Shown: positions 25,612-33,274 of the stretch, one piece after another
How positions within the stretch are numbered: the stretch's first letter is position 1
How the letters are laid out: the number at the start of each line of letters is the position of its first letter
Assembly (NCBI GenBank): GCA_030447415.1
Contig: JAUJOZ010000026.1
Coordinates: 5,922 to 60,880 of the forward strand
Source of the DNA: Thermomicrobiales bacterium
GTDB taxonomy: Bacteria; Chloroflexota; Chloroflexia; Thermomicrobiales; UBA6265
Direction: 5' to 3'
DNA length: 54,959 bases
Notes under the pieces: model-generated
Told to the model about the DNA's origin: nothing
Database searches by the model: none
Seen by the model: only the letters and a program-made list of their open reading frames with translations
Translations under genes and position numbers: made by a program

Positions 25612-26409
25612 TTAGGAGGTCGTAAGTTCCGAGGCCGCGAGCTCGGCCACCGCTAGGGCCAGCTTAGGTTGCTCACCGTCGCCAAGAGTCCAGGCGGCCG
25701 AGAGGCCCGCGTAGGCTAGGACCCACTTCAGTAACCGCGCGCGCTCCAGACCCGCTGCCGCGGCAACCACCGTCGCCTGCCGCACCAGACGTCCGGGCGC
25801 CGTCGCGATCTTGAGATCGGGATTGCAGAAGATATTGGCGAAGTCGAAGCCGCGCTCGCCCACGAGGCGCTTCGGGTCGATGGCCAGCCAGCCCCGAGGT
25901 CCGGCATCCAGGATGTTGCCGTGGTGGATGTCGCCGTGCAGGGCGACGACGTCCCGCGGCTCTGCCAGAAGTTCGCGCGCCGTCGCGGCGGCTTGACGCA
26001 GCACGCCCCCGTGCCGCGAGGCGGCGGGCTCGAGGTCCTCGAACCAGCGCGGCAAGGGCACGAGCGCGGGGGGCTGGCGGTCTCTTGGCGCGTGCAGTCT
26101 GGCCGCCACGGTGCAGATGATGCGACTGGCCTCGTCGTCGCGACCGTCTCTGGCCATCTCGCCAAGAGAGGCGTCGCCCAGGGCACGCTCCAAGAGTAGG
26201 GCGTCGCCCTCGTGGGCCAGCACGCGAGCGGCGCTTTCCCCGCCCCACCAGACCATCAAGCCAGCGCCCCACCGCTCCTCCGGCTCCGTGGCGATCTTCA
26301 GCATGGCGGGCACGCCCGCACGGCGCACGGGCAGCAGCCTGCTGCTCTGGCTGGTGATGGGCTCGCCGTCCGGCACGAGGTCCCAGCGGTCGAGATACTC
26401 GGCGAACAT
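25612..26409 (-). CDS. APH(6)/hydroxyurea-type antibiotic phosphotransferase
   Basis: This 265-residue kinase-fold protein begins MFAEYLDRWDLVPDGEPITS and continues SSRLLPVRRAGVPAMLKIA, closely following the streptomycin 6-phosphotransferase / APH_6_hur family. The catalytic loop is HGDIHHGN at 158-165, and the metal-binding Asp is in AIDPKRLVGERGFDFANIF (D178). It should phosphorylate an aminoglycoside or similar antibiotic in the cytosol. The ATG at 26409 is chosen over an upstream TTG because family members start here. It is flanked by an IS30 relic and a tyrosine-recombinase relic, consistent with arrival by transfer; actual resistance is untested. Confidence 0.88.
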   Translation of the reverse strand: MFAEYLDRWDLVPDGEPITSQSSRLLPVRRAGVPAMLKIATEPEERWGAGLMVWWGGESAARVLAHEGDALLLERALGDASLGEMARDGRDDEASRIICTVAARLHAPRDRQPPALVPLPRWFEDLEPAASRHGGVLRQAAATARELLAEPRDVVALHGDIHHGNILDAGPRGWLAIDPKRLVGERGFDFANIFCNPDLKIATAPGRLVRQATVVAAAAGLERARLLKWVLAYAGLSAAWTLGDGEQPKLALAVAELAASELTTS

Positions 26410-26584
26410 CACGCCCTCGGCCAAGCGCAAGGAACCCCGCCCACGACCGGGTTTCGCTCGAGTTTCCGCGTCTCCATGCGGTGTTCTCCGGCCACGAAGA
26501 GATAGAGCATAAGCTCAATGCCGGTGCCGTAGCGCGAGGAGACACGATAACTGCACTCCAATGTTCTGAGGAGGAGGAACGCCG

Positions 26585-26937
26585 GTGATCGGGGCACGAG
26601 CCGCGACGGTGCCGCCGGCAATGGCGCACGACCAACTGCTGGCACACTCCTTTGAGTGGGGGCTCCCAGCCGGCACCACGTCCCCGCGCACGATCCGAAA
26701 GGACCTCGCCGCGAGCAACAGCTTCGGCACGTTCCTCGCCGCCCACGGGATGCCGACCGAGCCGACCGCGACTGCCCGCGAGCATGTCGAGGCATTCATC
26801 GGGCGGCGGCCGCGGGGAGCGGACCCATCCACCCGCATCAGGTCCGGCACCGCTTCGCGCCCGCCTGGCACGCCGTCGGCGGCAATCCCGACTTCACCTA
26901 CGAAAACCGCTGCGTCCCGCTCTGCAGCATGGGGTAG
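26585..26937 (+). pseudogene. Tyrosine recombinase/integrase remnant with internal deletion
   Basis: One plus-strand frame gives SPRTIRKDLAASNSFGTFLA, then GMPTEPTATAREHVEAFI, the N-terminal SAM-like DNA-binding domain of phage-type integrases. At about 26815 another frame takes over with IHPHQVRHRFAPAWHAVGGN, the conserved HxxR box of the catalytic domain. Most of the catalytic domain between them, including the first Arg, is missing, and the tail with the active Tyr is not seen. The gene is therefore dead. Confidence 0.7.
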
Positions 26938-27430
26938 CCGCCAACGCGGACAGGCATACAGGGCTGCCGGGGCTAGCCTCGGCGATCTCTCCGCGTCCGG
27001 TCTCGTCAGCACCGCGGCGATCGGCCAATGCCCCGTCTGCTGGGCGGAGGCGAACGCTCCCCGCTAGCTCGTCGGCCCTGGATCCATCACCCCACCGGCC
27101 AGCGGGGGCGTACGCCACCGGAGCAGGCAGGTTGGTCCAGCGGCGGGTTTGCAGACACGTCTCGGCGATGCGCGGTGTGTGGTCGCGCACCTTGCCGAGC
27201 GATGAATGGGGACCAGCGCAGCGCCCCGGTCAGGGATCCGAGGCCGTTCATGTGAAGGAGGCGCCGGCACCGGTGCGTCGCGACGCCGGCCGGCGCATTG
27301 TCACCGAGGGCGGAAGCCAGGGGCACGCGCCCGGTCGGCCGCCAGAGACGCATCCCGGTCAGTGCGAGTTGCCGACGCCAAACTGCCAAGGTTCCCATAT
27401 TTGATCGAACTATCAACAATTAGAGGGATA
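26938..27430. other. Degenerate stretch without a supported gene
   Basis: About 490 bases between the integrase remnant and the promoter of the first cysteine-rich gene. No frame shows family resemblance or a good SD. The right end (27400-27430) becomes A/T-rich and carries ACTATC...GATAGT, an inverted repeat around 12 bases next to the promoter. Confidence 0.35.
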
Positions 27431-27478
27431 GTTGACACGATCGTTCAACCGTCGTATCGTCCTTGCACGCGATCGTGC
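27431..27478 (+). promoter_or_regulatory. Strong promoter with palindrome at the start site, cysteine-rich gene 1
   Basis: TTGACA (27431-27436), a 17-base spacer and TATCGT (27454-27459) form a near-ideal -35/-10 pair. Immediately after it, TGCACG-CGAT-CGTGCA (27463-27478) is a perfect inverted repeat covering the expected transcription start, a natural repressor site. The gene start is 152 bases further on. The same TTGAC-17-TATCGT pattern precedes the neighbouring paralogue. Confidence 0.65.
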
Positions 27479-27630
27479 ACGAACGGGGAGTGTGCCTGGG
27501 GCGGGGTGTGCCCCACGCCCCGCTTCGCGCTGTCCGGACGCGGCGTCTGGCCCGCCGCGCACGAACTCTGGAGGGCCATAGGGTGCCGCCGTGTGGCGGT
27601 GCCCGGTGCATCGAGCGGAGGAGTCCCGGC

Positions 27631-28292
27631 ATGGATGGTGAGCGGTTTGACCAGATTACCCGGGCGTTAGCCGCCGGCACCAGCCGGCGCCGCGTCCTCC
27701 GAGGGCTGACCGGAGGCGTCCTCGGCACCCTCGCCGGAGCGCTCGGCCTCCGCCAGGCCGAGGCCGGCCCGCCCCCGAAGCACTGCAAGTTCCAGGACTA
27801 TGCCTGCCGCTTCAACACCAACTGCTGCAGCCTGAACTGCTGCAACCGGGTCTGCTGCGGCGAGGGTCAGGCCTGCGTCGGCGGCCAGTGCGTCGCCGCC
27901 GTCTGCACGCCGGACAACGCCACGGCGTGCGCGGGCCGGGAGTGCGGCACCCCGACCAACAACTGCGGCCAGACGGTCACCTGTGGCACCTGCACGGGAA
28001 CCGGCGAGACGTGTAACACGATGACCGGGATGTGCGAGCCGTCGACGCAGACCTGTCCGGCGGGTGCCGACCCGTGCGTTCTCCCCGTGGCCTGCAACCC
28101 CGCCAATCCTGACTGCGCCTGCTTCACCTCCGTCGGCGGCACCACCGTCTGCGGCACGTTCGTCCTCGACTACTGCCCGATTTTGATCAGTGCAACACGG
28201 ACGCCGACTGCCCGGGTGGGTACTGCGTCTCCACCCCGTGCGCGTGTCTCCCCGTGGGGGGGGGCTTCCGGGAGTGCATCGTGCCGTGCTAG
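27631..28292 (+). pseudogene. Cysteine-rich exported protein 1, frameshifted near its C-terminus
   Basis: The ATG follows GGAGGAG. The protein begins MDGERFDQITRALAAGTSRRR, then VLRGLTGGVLGTLAGALGL, a Tat-like leader with a three-Arg block and hydrophobic core ending near AEA. The mature part is a chain of Cys pairs (NTNCCSLNCCNRVCCGEGQAC and similar), suggesting a disulfide- or metal-rich extracytoplasmic domain. At about 28180 the frame must shift by one base to continue as DQCNTDADCPGGYC and end RECIVPC with TAG. Without the shift it runs on into non-Cys sequence. It may be a real mutation or an assembly error. The exact function is unknown. Confidence 0.7.
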
Positions 28293-28324
28293 CACTCGCG
28301 CCGTTTGGGTGCGACTCGCCTGTG

Positions 28325-28354
28325 GACGGAGGGGCGCCGGGTGGCGCCTCCGTC
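28325..28354 (+). terminator. Hairpin after cysteine-rich gene 1
   Basis: GACGGA and TCCGTC close a GC-rich stem that continues GGCGCC/GGCGCC around a GGGT loop, with two bulged Gs. It starts 33 bases after the corrected stop codon at 28292. No T-run follows. Confidence 0.5.
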
Positions 28355-28432
28355 GCGTCCAGGTTAGTCGCCCACCGATGGCCAGGAGCGAGCCGCCAAG
28401 GCACCCGCTCCCTAGCGCATCGGCCCCGGCCA

Positions 28433-28461
28433 TTGACGGTCGAGCCCGGCGGGCGTATCGT
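28433..28461 (+). promoter_or_regulatory. Promoter of cysteine-rich gene 2
   Basis: TTGACG (28433-28438), a 17-base spacer and TATCGT (28456-28461) repeat the promoter layout of paralogue 1, including the identical -10 hexamer. The gene start is 68 bases downstream. No matching operator palindrome is seen here. Confidence 0.6.
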
Positions 28462-28529
28462 CTGCCACAGTCGTCCCATCTGAACAGTTTGCACGCTCGG
28501 CCCGTGGCGCTCCCCGAAGGAGGACCAGC

Positions 28530-29209
28530 ATGGATGGGTCTCGCTTTGACGATCTCACCAAGGCCCTCGCGGTCGGTACACCGCGCTCCCGACGTCGCGT
28601 CCTGAAAAGCCTCCTCGGCGGGGCGGGCGCTGGGGCGCTCTCCCTGGTCGGGTTTGCGGCCGGCCGGGGCCAGTCATGGCCGTCCCGCCGGCGCCACCTG
28701 TATTCGCAACGAGCACTGTGCCTCTGGCCTGTGCGATCCCCAGACCCGGCGGTGTACCTGCCCGGTGGCACCACCGCCTGCGGCGGAACGTGTGTCAGCA
28801 CCGCCTGTCCGGCAGGGGCGACGCTGAGCAACGCGAGTTGCCAGTGTCTGCACGGCGACGGGGCAGCCGCCGTGCGGGACCGGGGCGGCGGCCGTCTGCT
28901 GCGCTGAGGACCTGGCGTGCGTCGGGGGGACGTGCCAGAACATCTGCACCGCGGGGAAGGACATCTGTACGCAGGGTAGCAACACCCCGAGCGCCCTCTG
29001 CGGCGCGAACAACGCCTGCTTCTGCCTCACAACCACGACCGGCGCGCCCTTCTGCTCGGGTGGTGCCGGCTGCTTCGCTTGCGAGGACGACGCCGACTGC
29101 ACGGCGGGGGGGTACCCAGAGGGACCGCCTGCATCGACCTCACGGCGGAGTACTGTGCGGTGTGCGGACTCAGCGGGGGGAGGGTTGCGCTCATCCGTGC
29201 CCGTTCTAG
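28530..29209 (+). pseudogene. Cysteine-rich exported protein 2, multiple frameshifts
   Basis: The ATG follows GAAGGAGG. The start MDGSRFDDLTKALAVGTPRSR, then VLKSLLGGAGAGALSLVGF, is paralogous to the gene upstream and again looks like a Tat-type leader. The Cys-rich body can only be read by changing frame about five times: ATCIRNEHCASGLCDPQ, then GGTCVSTACPAGATLS, then CGTGAAAVCCAEDLACVGG and CFACEDDADC, then GTACIDLTAEYC, ending HPCPF with TAG at 29209. Several switches fall at runs of G. It is either a decayed gene or a badly called stretch. Confidence 0.65.
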
Positions 29210-29261
29210 GGCAGACGGCCAGGGGCGCTCGCGGACGACCGCCACGCTGACCCGGCTGGTG

Positions 29262-29282
29262 GGGGCGCCGACGTGGCGCCCC
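29262..29282. terminator. Perfect GC hairpin after cysteine-rich gene 2
   Basis: GGGGCGCC and GGCGCCCC pair over eight bases around GACGT. It sits between the plus-strand cysteine-rich gene and the 3' end of the convergent holin-like gene, so it can serve both. Confidence 0.55.
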
Positions 29283-29308
29283 TGCCCGTCGTTGCCGACA
29301 CCTGGCGT

Positions 29309-29608
29309 CTAGCTGGTCGGCCCCGGGTCCAGCACGCCGTCGCCGTCCGGGTCGTACACCGTCCGCGGATGCGAGCCGGGTTGACCCTCCGGCCCCGTCA
29401 GCCGCTCCACCGTCGCCGGGCTAAACACTCGCGGCCGGGTCAGAAGCCCCGACACCAGCGGCGCCAGCCCTGCCAGGGCGACCACGAGCGCCAGCACGGC
29501 GTCCCGCTGATCGGTCGACACGTCGACGCCGAAGGCCACCAGGACGGCGACGACGGCCGTCACCAGCCCCGTGACCGCCCCCAAAATCACTGCTGGCTCA
29601 TGTCGCAT
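29309..29608 (-). CDS. Small membrane protein, phage holin-like (99 aa)
   Basis: The ATG follows AAGGAG at a good distance. The product has two hydrophobic helices (AVILGAVTGLVTAVVAVLVAFG, and AVLALVVALAGLAPLVSGLL) separated by a short polar turn (DVSTDQRD), then a polar tail ending YDPDGDGVLDPGPTS. This two-helix layout with a DQRDAVLALV turn is common in phage-borne holin-like or tail-associated membrane proteins. It overlaps the small gene upstream by 11 bases, another phage-like trait. A non-phage membrane role cannot be excluded. Confidence 0.6.
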   Translation of the reverse strand: MRHEPAVILGAVTGLVTAVVAVLVAFGVDVSTDQRDAVLALVVALAGLAPLVSGLLTRPRVFSPATVERLTGPEGQPGSHPRTVYDPDGDGVLDPGPTS

Positions 29609-29795
29609 GGCGTGCTCCTTCCTCCTCCGCTTCTCGCCGCAGCGCGCCGTTGTCGATGCTCAGGGCGAACCCACGAGCCAGGTCCAGCATCTCGCCCGCC
29701 CGCTCGGGATCCCTGCCCAGGACGAACCACGCCTCCAGCGCGTCGGCCAGGGCCAACCCCATCCGGGCCAGTTTCACGTCGCCGCGCTCGCCCAT
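29598..29795 (-). CDS. Small protein in phage-like module (65 aa)
   Basis: The ATG at 29795 overlaps the preceding stop (TGATG) and has AAGGAGG upstream, so the start is secure. The product is mainly helical and charged (MGERGDVKLARMGLALADALE, then EMLDLARGFALSIDNGALRRE) with no Cys. I do not recognise it. It is sandwiched between a frameshifted small gene and a holin-like gene, all overlapping on the minus strand. That arrangement is typical of phage late genes. Confidence 0.55.
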   Translation of the reverse strand: MGERGDVKLARMGLALADALEAWFVLGRDPERAGEMLDLARGFALSIDNGALRREAEEEGARHAT

Positions 29796-30039
29796 CAGAT
29801 CGCCTCCTTGACGCCCGACTCGTGAATCCGGTACTTCGACGGCAGCGTCAGCAGCCACCGATACTTTTCGTTGACCGACTCCCGGCGGAGAAGCCAGCGC
29901 AACTCACCAGCTCCCCGCCCGTGAACCGGCGGCGGATCAGTGCCTGTTGGTTGCCGTCCTGTCGAGCGACCGCGCGGGCGAGGGGGGACGGCGCGAAGAC
30001 GGCCGATGGCTGCGACGCGGGCGGCGGAGTGAGCGGCAT
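29795..30039 (-). pseudogene. Small phage-module protein, frameshifted
   Basis: A minus-strand frame starts MPLTPPPASQPSAVF and runs through QDGNQQALIRRRFTGGEL. At about 29915 a one-base shift continues it as LRWLLRRESVNEKYRWLLT and ends RIHESGVKEAI with TGA, which overlaps the next gene's ATG. The two halves make one sensible protein of about 80 residues. It shares the phage-like cluster with the two overlapping genes that follow. The function is unknown. Confidence 0.4.
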
Positions 30040-30639
30040 GCTGCGATTGCCCCCGGGCAAAGGACCCTGAGGGAGCGGGGGAGCGGAAGCACGGACCGCG
30101 CTGGAAGCTGCTCGAGGAGCGGCGGCTGGACCTGAGCTGTGGGGCGGCGTGGGGCGACGAGCGGACGAGCGCCTGACGCCGCAGTCGGGCCGACCCCAAC
30201 ACCACCTCGCTGCGGACCAACTCAGCGACGGCATTAGGCAACCACGACCACGATGTCGTCGCCGATCGCAAGGCCGGCATCATCTTGGCGGCGCTGGCGA
30301 GGTCGGCGGACGGGATGGAGAACTAGCCGCGGACCAAGCGACGCGTGTGCGATAGTGAGGACCAGGTACGGTGGGCCGCTCGATCGCTCCCGCCGACGAG
30401 TCGGTTCGGCAACGGGAGCGACGTATGCCCCCGCGACTGCGTCCCCGGACGGACCGATCGTCGCCGAGCTGGCCCAGAGCACGGAGGTGGAGGTGAGCGG
30501 CGCGGCCGCGCCGGGCGGTGGCGTCGTTTGGATGCCGGGGCGGAACCCCGCCACGCGGCCGCTCGCGCACGTCCGCCAGGAGTTCCTTTCGGCCCCCCTG
30601 CGATCGTGAGCCGGGCGGCGCCCCGACCGGAACGCCGCG
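30040..30639. other. Degenerate stretch before the chromate transporter gene
   Basis: About 600 bases with no confident gene. From about 30430 to 30609 a plus-strand frame has very GC-rich third positions and sensible residues (PDGPIVAELAQSTEVEVSG, later LAHVRQEFLSAPLRS) and stops 31 bases before chrA. It may be the 3' end of a truncated gene of unknown family. Confidence 0.3.
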
Positions 30640-31848
30640 ATGAATGATGACGCGGCAGCCAATGTGACGGGTCCCCAGCGCGCCGGACTGCAGGCGGTCG
30701 CGCTCGTTGCCTTCAAGCTCGGCTGCACCGCCTTCGGCGGTCCGGCCGCCCACATCGCGATGCTGCGCGAGGAGACGGTCGTCCGGCGGCGATGGACGAG
30801 CGAGGAACACTTCCTCGACCTGCTCGGCGCAACCAACCTGCTTCCCGGCCCTAACTCGACCGAGATGGTCATCCACACCGGCTATGAGCAGGCCGGTTGG
30901 CGCGGCCTCATCGTCGGCGGCGGGCTCTTCGTCCTCCCCGCCGCTGTCCTCACCCTCGTCCTCGCCTGGCTCTACGCCCGCTACGGCGCGACGCCGGAAG
31001 GGACCTGGTTGCGGCGCGGGGTGGAGCCGGTCGTCGTCGCGGTCGTCCTGCAGGCGGTCTGGGGGCTCGGCCGGCGGGCGATGCAGGATGCCCCCATCCT
31101 GCCGGCCGCCGTCGCCCTCGGCGTGCTCCTCCTCTACTTGATCGGCCTCAACGAGCTCGCGCTCCTCTTCGGCGCCGGCGGGTTGGTGGCCCTGGCGAAG
31201 AACCTCGCGCGCCCGTGGCGCGGCGCGGCCCCCGGCGCGGCGGCGTTGGTCGTGGTTCCCTGGAAGACCGGGGGCCTGGCGGCAATCCCGTCGCTTCTCG
31301 CCCTGGCCAGCACCCCAGAGCCGTACGGGGCCGCCCGACTCTTCCTGCTCTTCCTCAAGATCGGGGCGACCCTCTACGGTTCCGGCTATGTGCTGCTCGC
31401 CTTCCTCCGCAACGATGTCGTCGAGCGCACCGGCTGGCTGACGGAGCGGCAGTTGCTCGACGCGGTGGCGGTTGGACAGCTCACCCCCGGGCCCGTCTTC
31501 ACCACCGCCACCTTCGTCGGCTACCTCGTCGGCGGCTTCTCCGGCGCGCTGCTGGCGACCCTCGGCATCTTCCTCCCCGCCTTTGTTCTCGTCGCGGCGA
31601 CCAACCCCCTGGTGCCGCGGTTGCGCCGCTCACCGTGGACGGCGGGGTTCCTCGACGGCGTCAACGCCGCCGCGATCGGTCTGATGGCGGCGGTCGCCTG
31701 GACGCTCGGTCATAGCGCCATCGTCGACATCCCGACCGCGCTCCTGGCCGGGGGCGCGTTGCTCCTATTGCAAACGAAGGTGAACTCGGCCTGGCTCGTC
31801 CTCGGCGGCGCCCTGGTCGGGTTCGCGCTTGGCATCGTCGGGTGGTGA
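30640..31848 (+). CDS. chrA: Chromate transporter, full-length ChrA type
   Basis: This 402-residue membrane protein contains both homologous halves of the CHR family. Half 1 has LGCTAFGGPAAHIAMLREE, LGATNLLPGPNSTEM and a GYEQAG turn. Half 2 has GATLYGSGYVLLAFL, LLDAVAVGQLTPGPVFTTATF and GFLDGVNAAAIGLM. About ten to twelve spans are predicted. It is expected to export chromate, or move sulfate-like anions, at the inner membrane. The upstream stretch looks like a truncated gene, so its promoter is unclear. No chrB regulator is next to it. Confidence 0.92.
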   Translation: MNDDAAANVTGPQRAGLQAVALVAFKLGCTAFGGPAAHIAMLREETVVRRRWTSEEHFLDLLGATNLLPGPNSTEMVIHTGYEQAGWRGLIVGGGLFVLPAAVLTLVLAWLYARYGATPEGTWLRRGVEPVVVAVVLQAVWGLGRRAMQDAPILPAAVALGVLLLYLIGLNELALLFGAGGLVALAKNLARPWRGAAPGAAALVVVPWKTGGLAAIPSLLALASTPEPYGAARLFLLFLKIGATLYGSGYVLLAFLRNDVVERTGWLTERQLLDAVAVGQLTPGPVFTTATFVGYLVGGFSGALLATLGIFLPAFVLVAATNPLVPRLRRSPWTAGFLDGVNAAAIGLMAAVAWTLGHSAIVDIPTALLAGGALLLLQTKVNSAWLVLGGALVGFALGIVGW

Positions 31849-31961
31849 TAGGGAGCACGGCGATCGTCCCCGCGGCGGCACCGGGGGTCTGTCGGCTCGG
31901 TCGGGAGAACCCGTGCGAAGGAAAGACGACGTGCCGGCGAACCGCGAAGGGGAGGCGCGGG

Positions 31962-32087
31962 CTAACGCGCCAGCAGGAGCAGCAGGACGAGGGTCTCGAC
32001 GGCGATAGCGGCGACAGCGAGCGCGGCGGTCCCAAGACACAGCAGGAGGGCCTCTCGCACCCGCTGCCACCGCGTCCCACGCTCCAT
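31962..32087 (-). CDS. Tiny single-span membrane protein (41 aa)
   Basis: The ATG at 32087 follows AGAGGAG at a 7-base spacing. The product reads MERGTRWQRVREALLLCLG, then TAALAVAAIAVETLVLLLLLAR and stops at TAG. A basic start is followed by a single long hydrophobic helix, so it should sit in the inner membrane. It is one of two small membrane-protein genes in tandem on the minus strand. I do not recognise the family; a leftover phage or toxin-like peptide is possible. Confidence 0.5.
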   Translation of the reverse strand: MERGTRWQRVREALLLCLGTAALAVAAIAVETLVLLLLLAR

Positions 32088-32130
32088 CGTCCGCTCCTCT
32101 CGTCCGTCGTGTCGTTCGCGCTTGGTCGGC

Positions 32131-32322
32131 TCAGGCGCGGCTCGGCCGCGTCAGCCACTCGATCATGATGCCGTCGAGCACCAGAAGGACTCCGAGCATC
32201 GCCCGCGTCCACGGCCCCGGCAGCTGCCCGTCGGTCGCGATCGCAACGACGAGTCCCACCGCCAGTAAGCCCGCCGCGAGCGGCCCGATCCTGGTGCGGA
32301 TTCCGTCGGGCACGCCGTCCAT
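32131..32322 (-). CDS. Small two-span membrane protein
   Basis: The frame encodes two hydrophobic helices (IGPLAAGLLAVGLVVAIAT, and RAMLGVLLVLDGIMIEWLT) joined by a short polar loop, ending TRPSRA. The ATG at 32322 gives 63 residues and has GGCGGGG upstream; an ATG at 32382 would give 83 residues without a clear SD. I do not recognise the family. It lies 43 bases before the 41-residue membrane peptide gene, so they may be co-transcribed. Confidence 0.5.
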   Translation of the reverse strand: MDGVPDGIRTRIGPLAAGLLAVGLVVAIATDGQLPGPWTRAMLGVLLVLDGIMIEWLTRPSRA

Positions 32323-32457
32323 CACAATCACCCCGCCACGGCCTCGGAGCGTGTCGGCGCCTTCATCGCGCCGCTTGTCCATACGGTAGCGCCGGGATGC
32401 GAAGGAAGTCCGGACAAAGTGCGTGAGATGTGTCACAAAATGACTCGTCAGCGTGGA

Positions 32458-32477
32458 CACCCCCCGTTTGGGGGGTG
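32458..32477. terminator. Perfect eight-pair hairpin
   Basis: CACCCCCC-GTTT-GGGGGGTG forms a perfect stem-loop downstream of the minus-strand nitroreductase remnant and upstream of the small membrane-protein gene. On the minus strand a TTTT follows about 20 bases later. Confidence 0.5.
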
Positions 32478-32717
32478 GGACGCCCGCGACGAGGGCATGG
32501 CCGGGAACCCGGTGTCGGCATGGCGGGTCGTCGCCCAGGCACGCCGAAACGGCTCACCGGTCGTCCTGCTCGTTCGAAGGCGACGGGCGACCCGGCTACT
32601 AACCCCCTCCGGGAGGGCCGCGGTGCGCGCCGCCGGACCCCTAGACTGAGGCGCCGCGATGGGAAACCGCGCGAAGCGAGCCCCACGCCTCGGCCCTTCA
32701 TCACCGCCGAGACAGGA

Positions 32718-33140
32718 TCATCCAATGCCGCCGACCGGCTCCTGACGGGCCACTGCTCCGTCCAACCGGATGGCGACCGGCAACACCTCCCGCGTCCACC
32801 GGTTCGGCAGCGGCCCGCCCCGCCAGCCGTAGTACTTGGCCGCCAGCGCTTCCCGCGCTCGCGCCTCCTCGGGCGTGTCCTCGACCACGCTCGCCGTCGC
32901 GGCGAACATGGTCGGGCCAACCCGCACACGCACCCGCGGCTGCGTCATCAGATTCTTCACTCAGTCCGCGCGCTCCCGCCCACCGGACATCAGGTAGAGC
33001 GTCGCCCCGGCAGCGGCGAACCACATCTCGACGGTGTGTGGTCGCCCACTGATCCGCCCCGTCGTCTCCAGATAACAGAACGGCTCGTCGCCGGCCACGA
33101 CCGGCCATGTCGAATCCACCTCTGCGACATCCTGTTCCAA
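32718..33140 (-). pseudogene. Deazaflavin-dependent nitroreductase-family gene with in-frame TGA
   Basis: A TTG at 33140 behind AAGGAGG starts a frame with FCYLETTGRISGRPHTVEMWF, then TLYLMSGGRERAD, a TGA at 32961-32963, then VKNLMTQPRVRVRVGPTMFA and EREALAAKYYGW-like sequence to the end. The joined product of about 139 residues matches F420/deazaflavin nitroreductases, in which RADWV(K/R)NL is conserved. The TGA stands where Trp (TGG) is expected. The reading frame is otherwise intact across the stop. The likeliest reading is a recent nonsense mutation. Confidence 0.7.
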
Positions 33141-33274
33141 CGCGTGCCTCCTTCCACGGCACGGACCGGCTCCAGCCCCCGAAGCGCTGCATCGCGATGC
33201 AGCGCGGGGCCTGAAGACCCCGGAGCCAAGGTCCTATGGAAAGGCATCACCGGCGCACCGACGCATCACGCCGA

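Noticed and set aside
32961..32963. Second in-frame TGA considered as selenocysteine (nitroreductase remnant)
   Set aside because: Relatives have Trp there, not Cys, and I see no GGU-loop hairpin directly after it. A nonsense mutation fits better.
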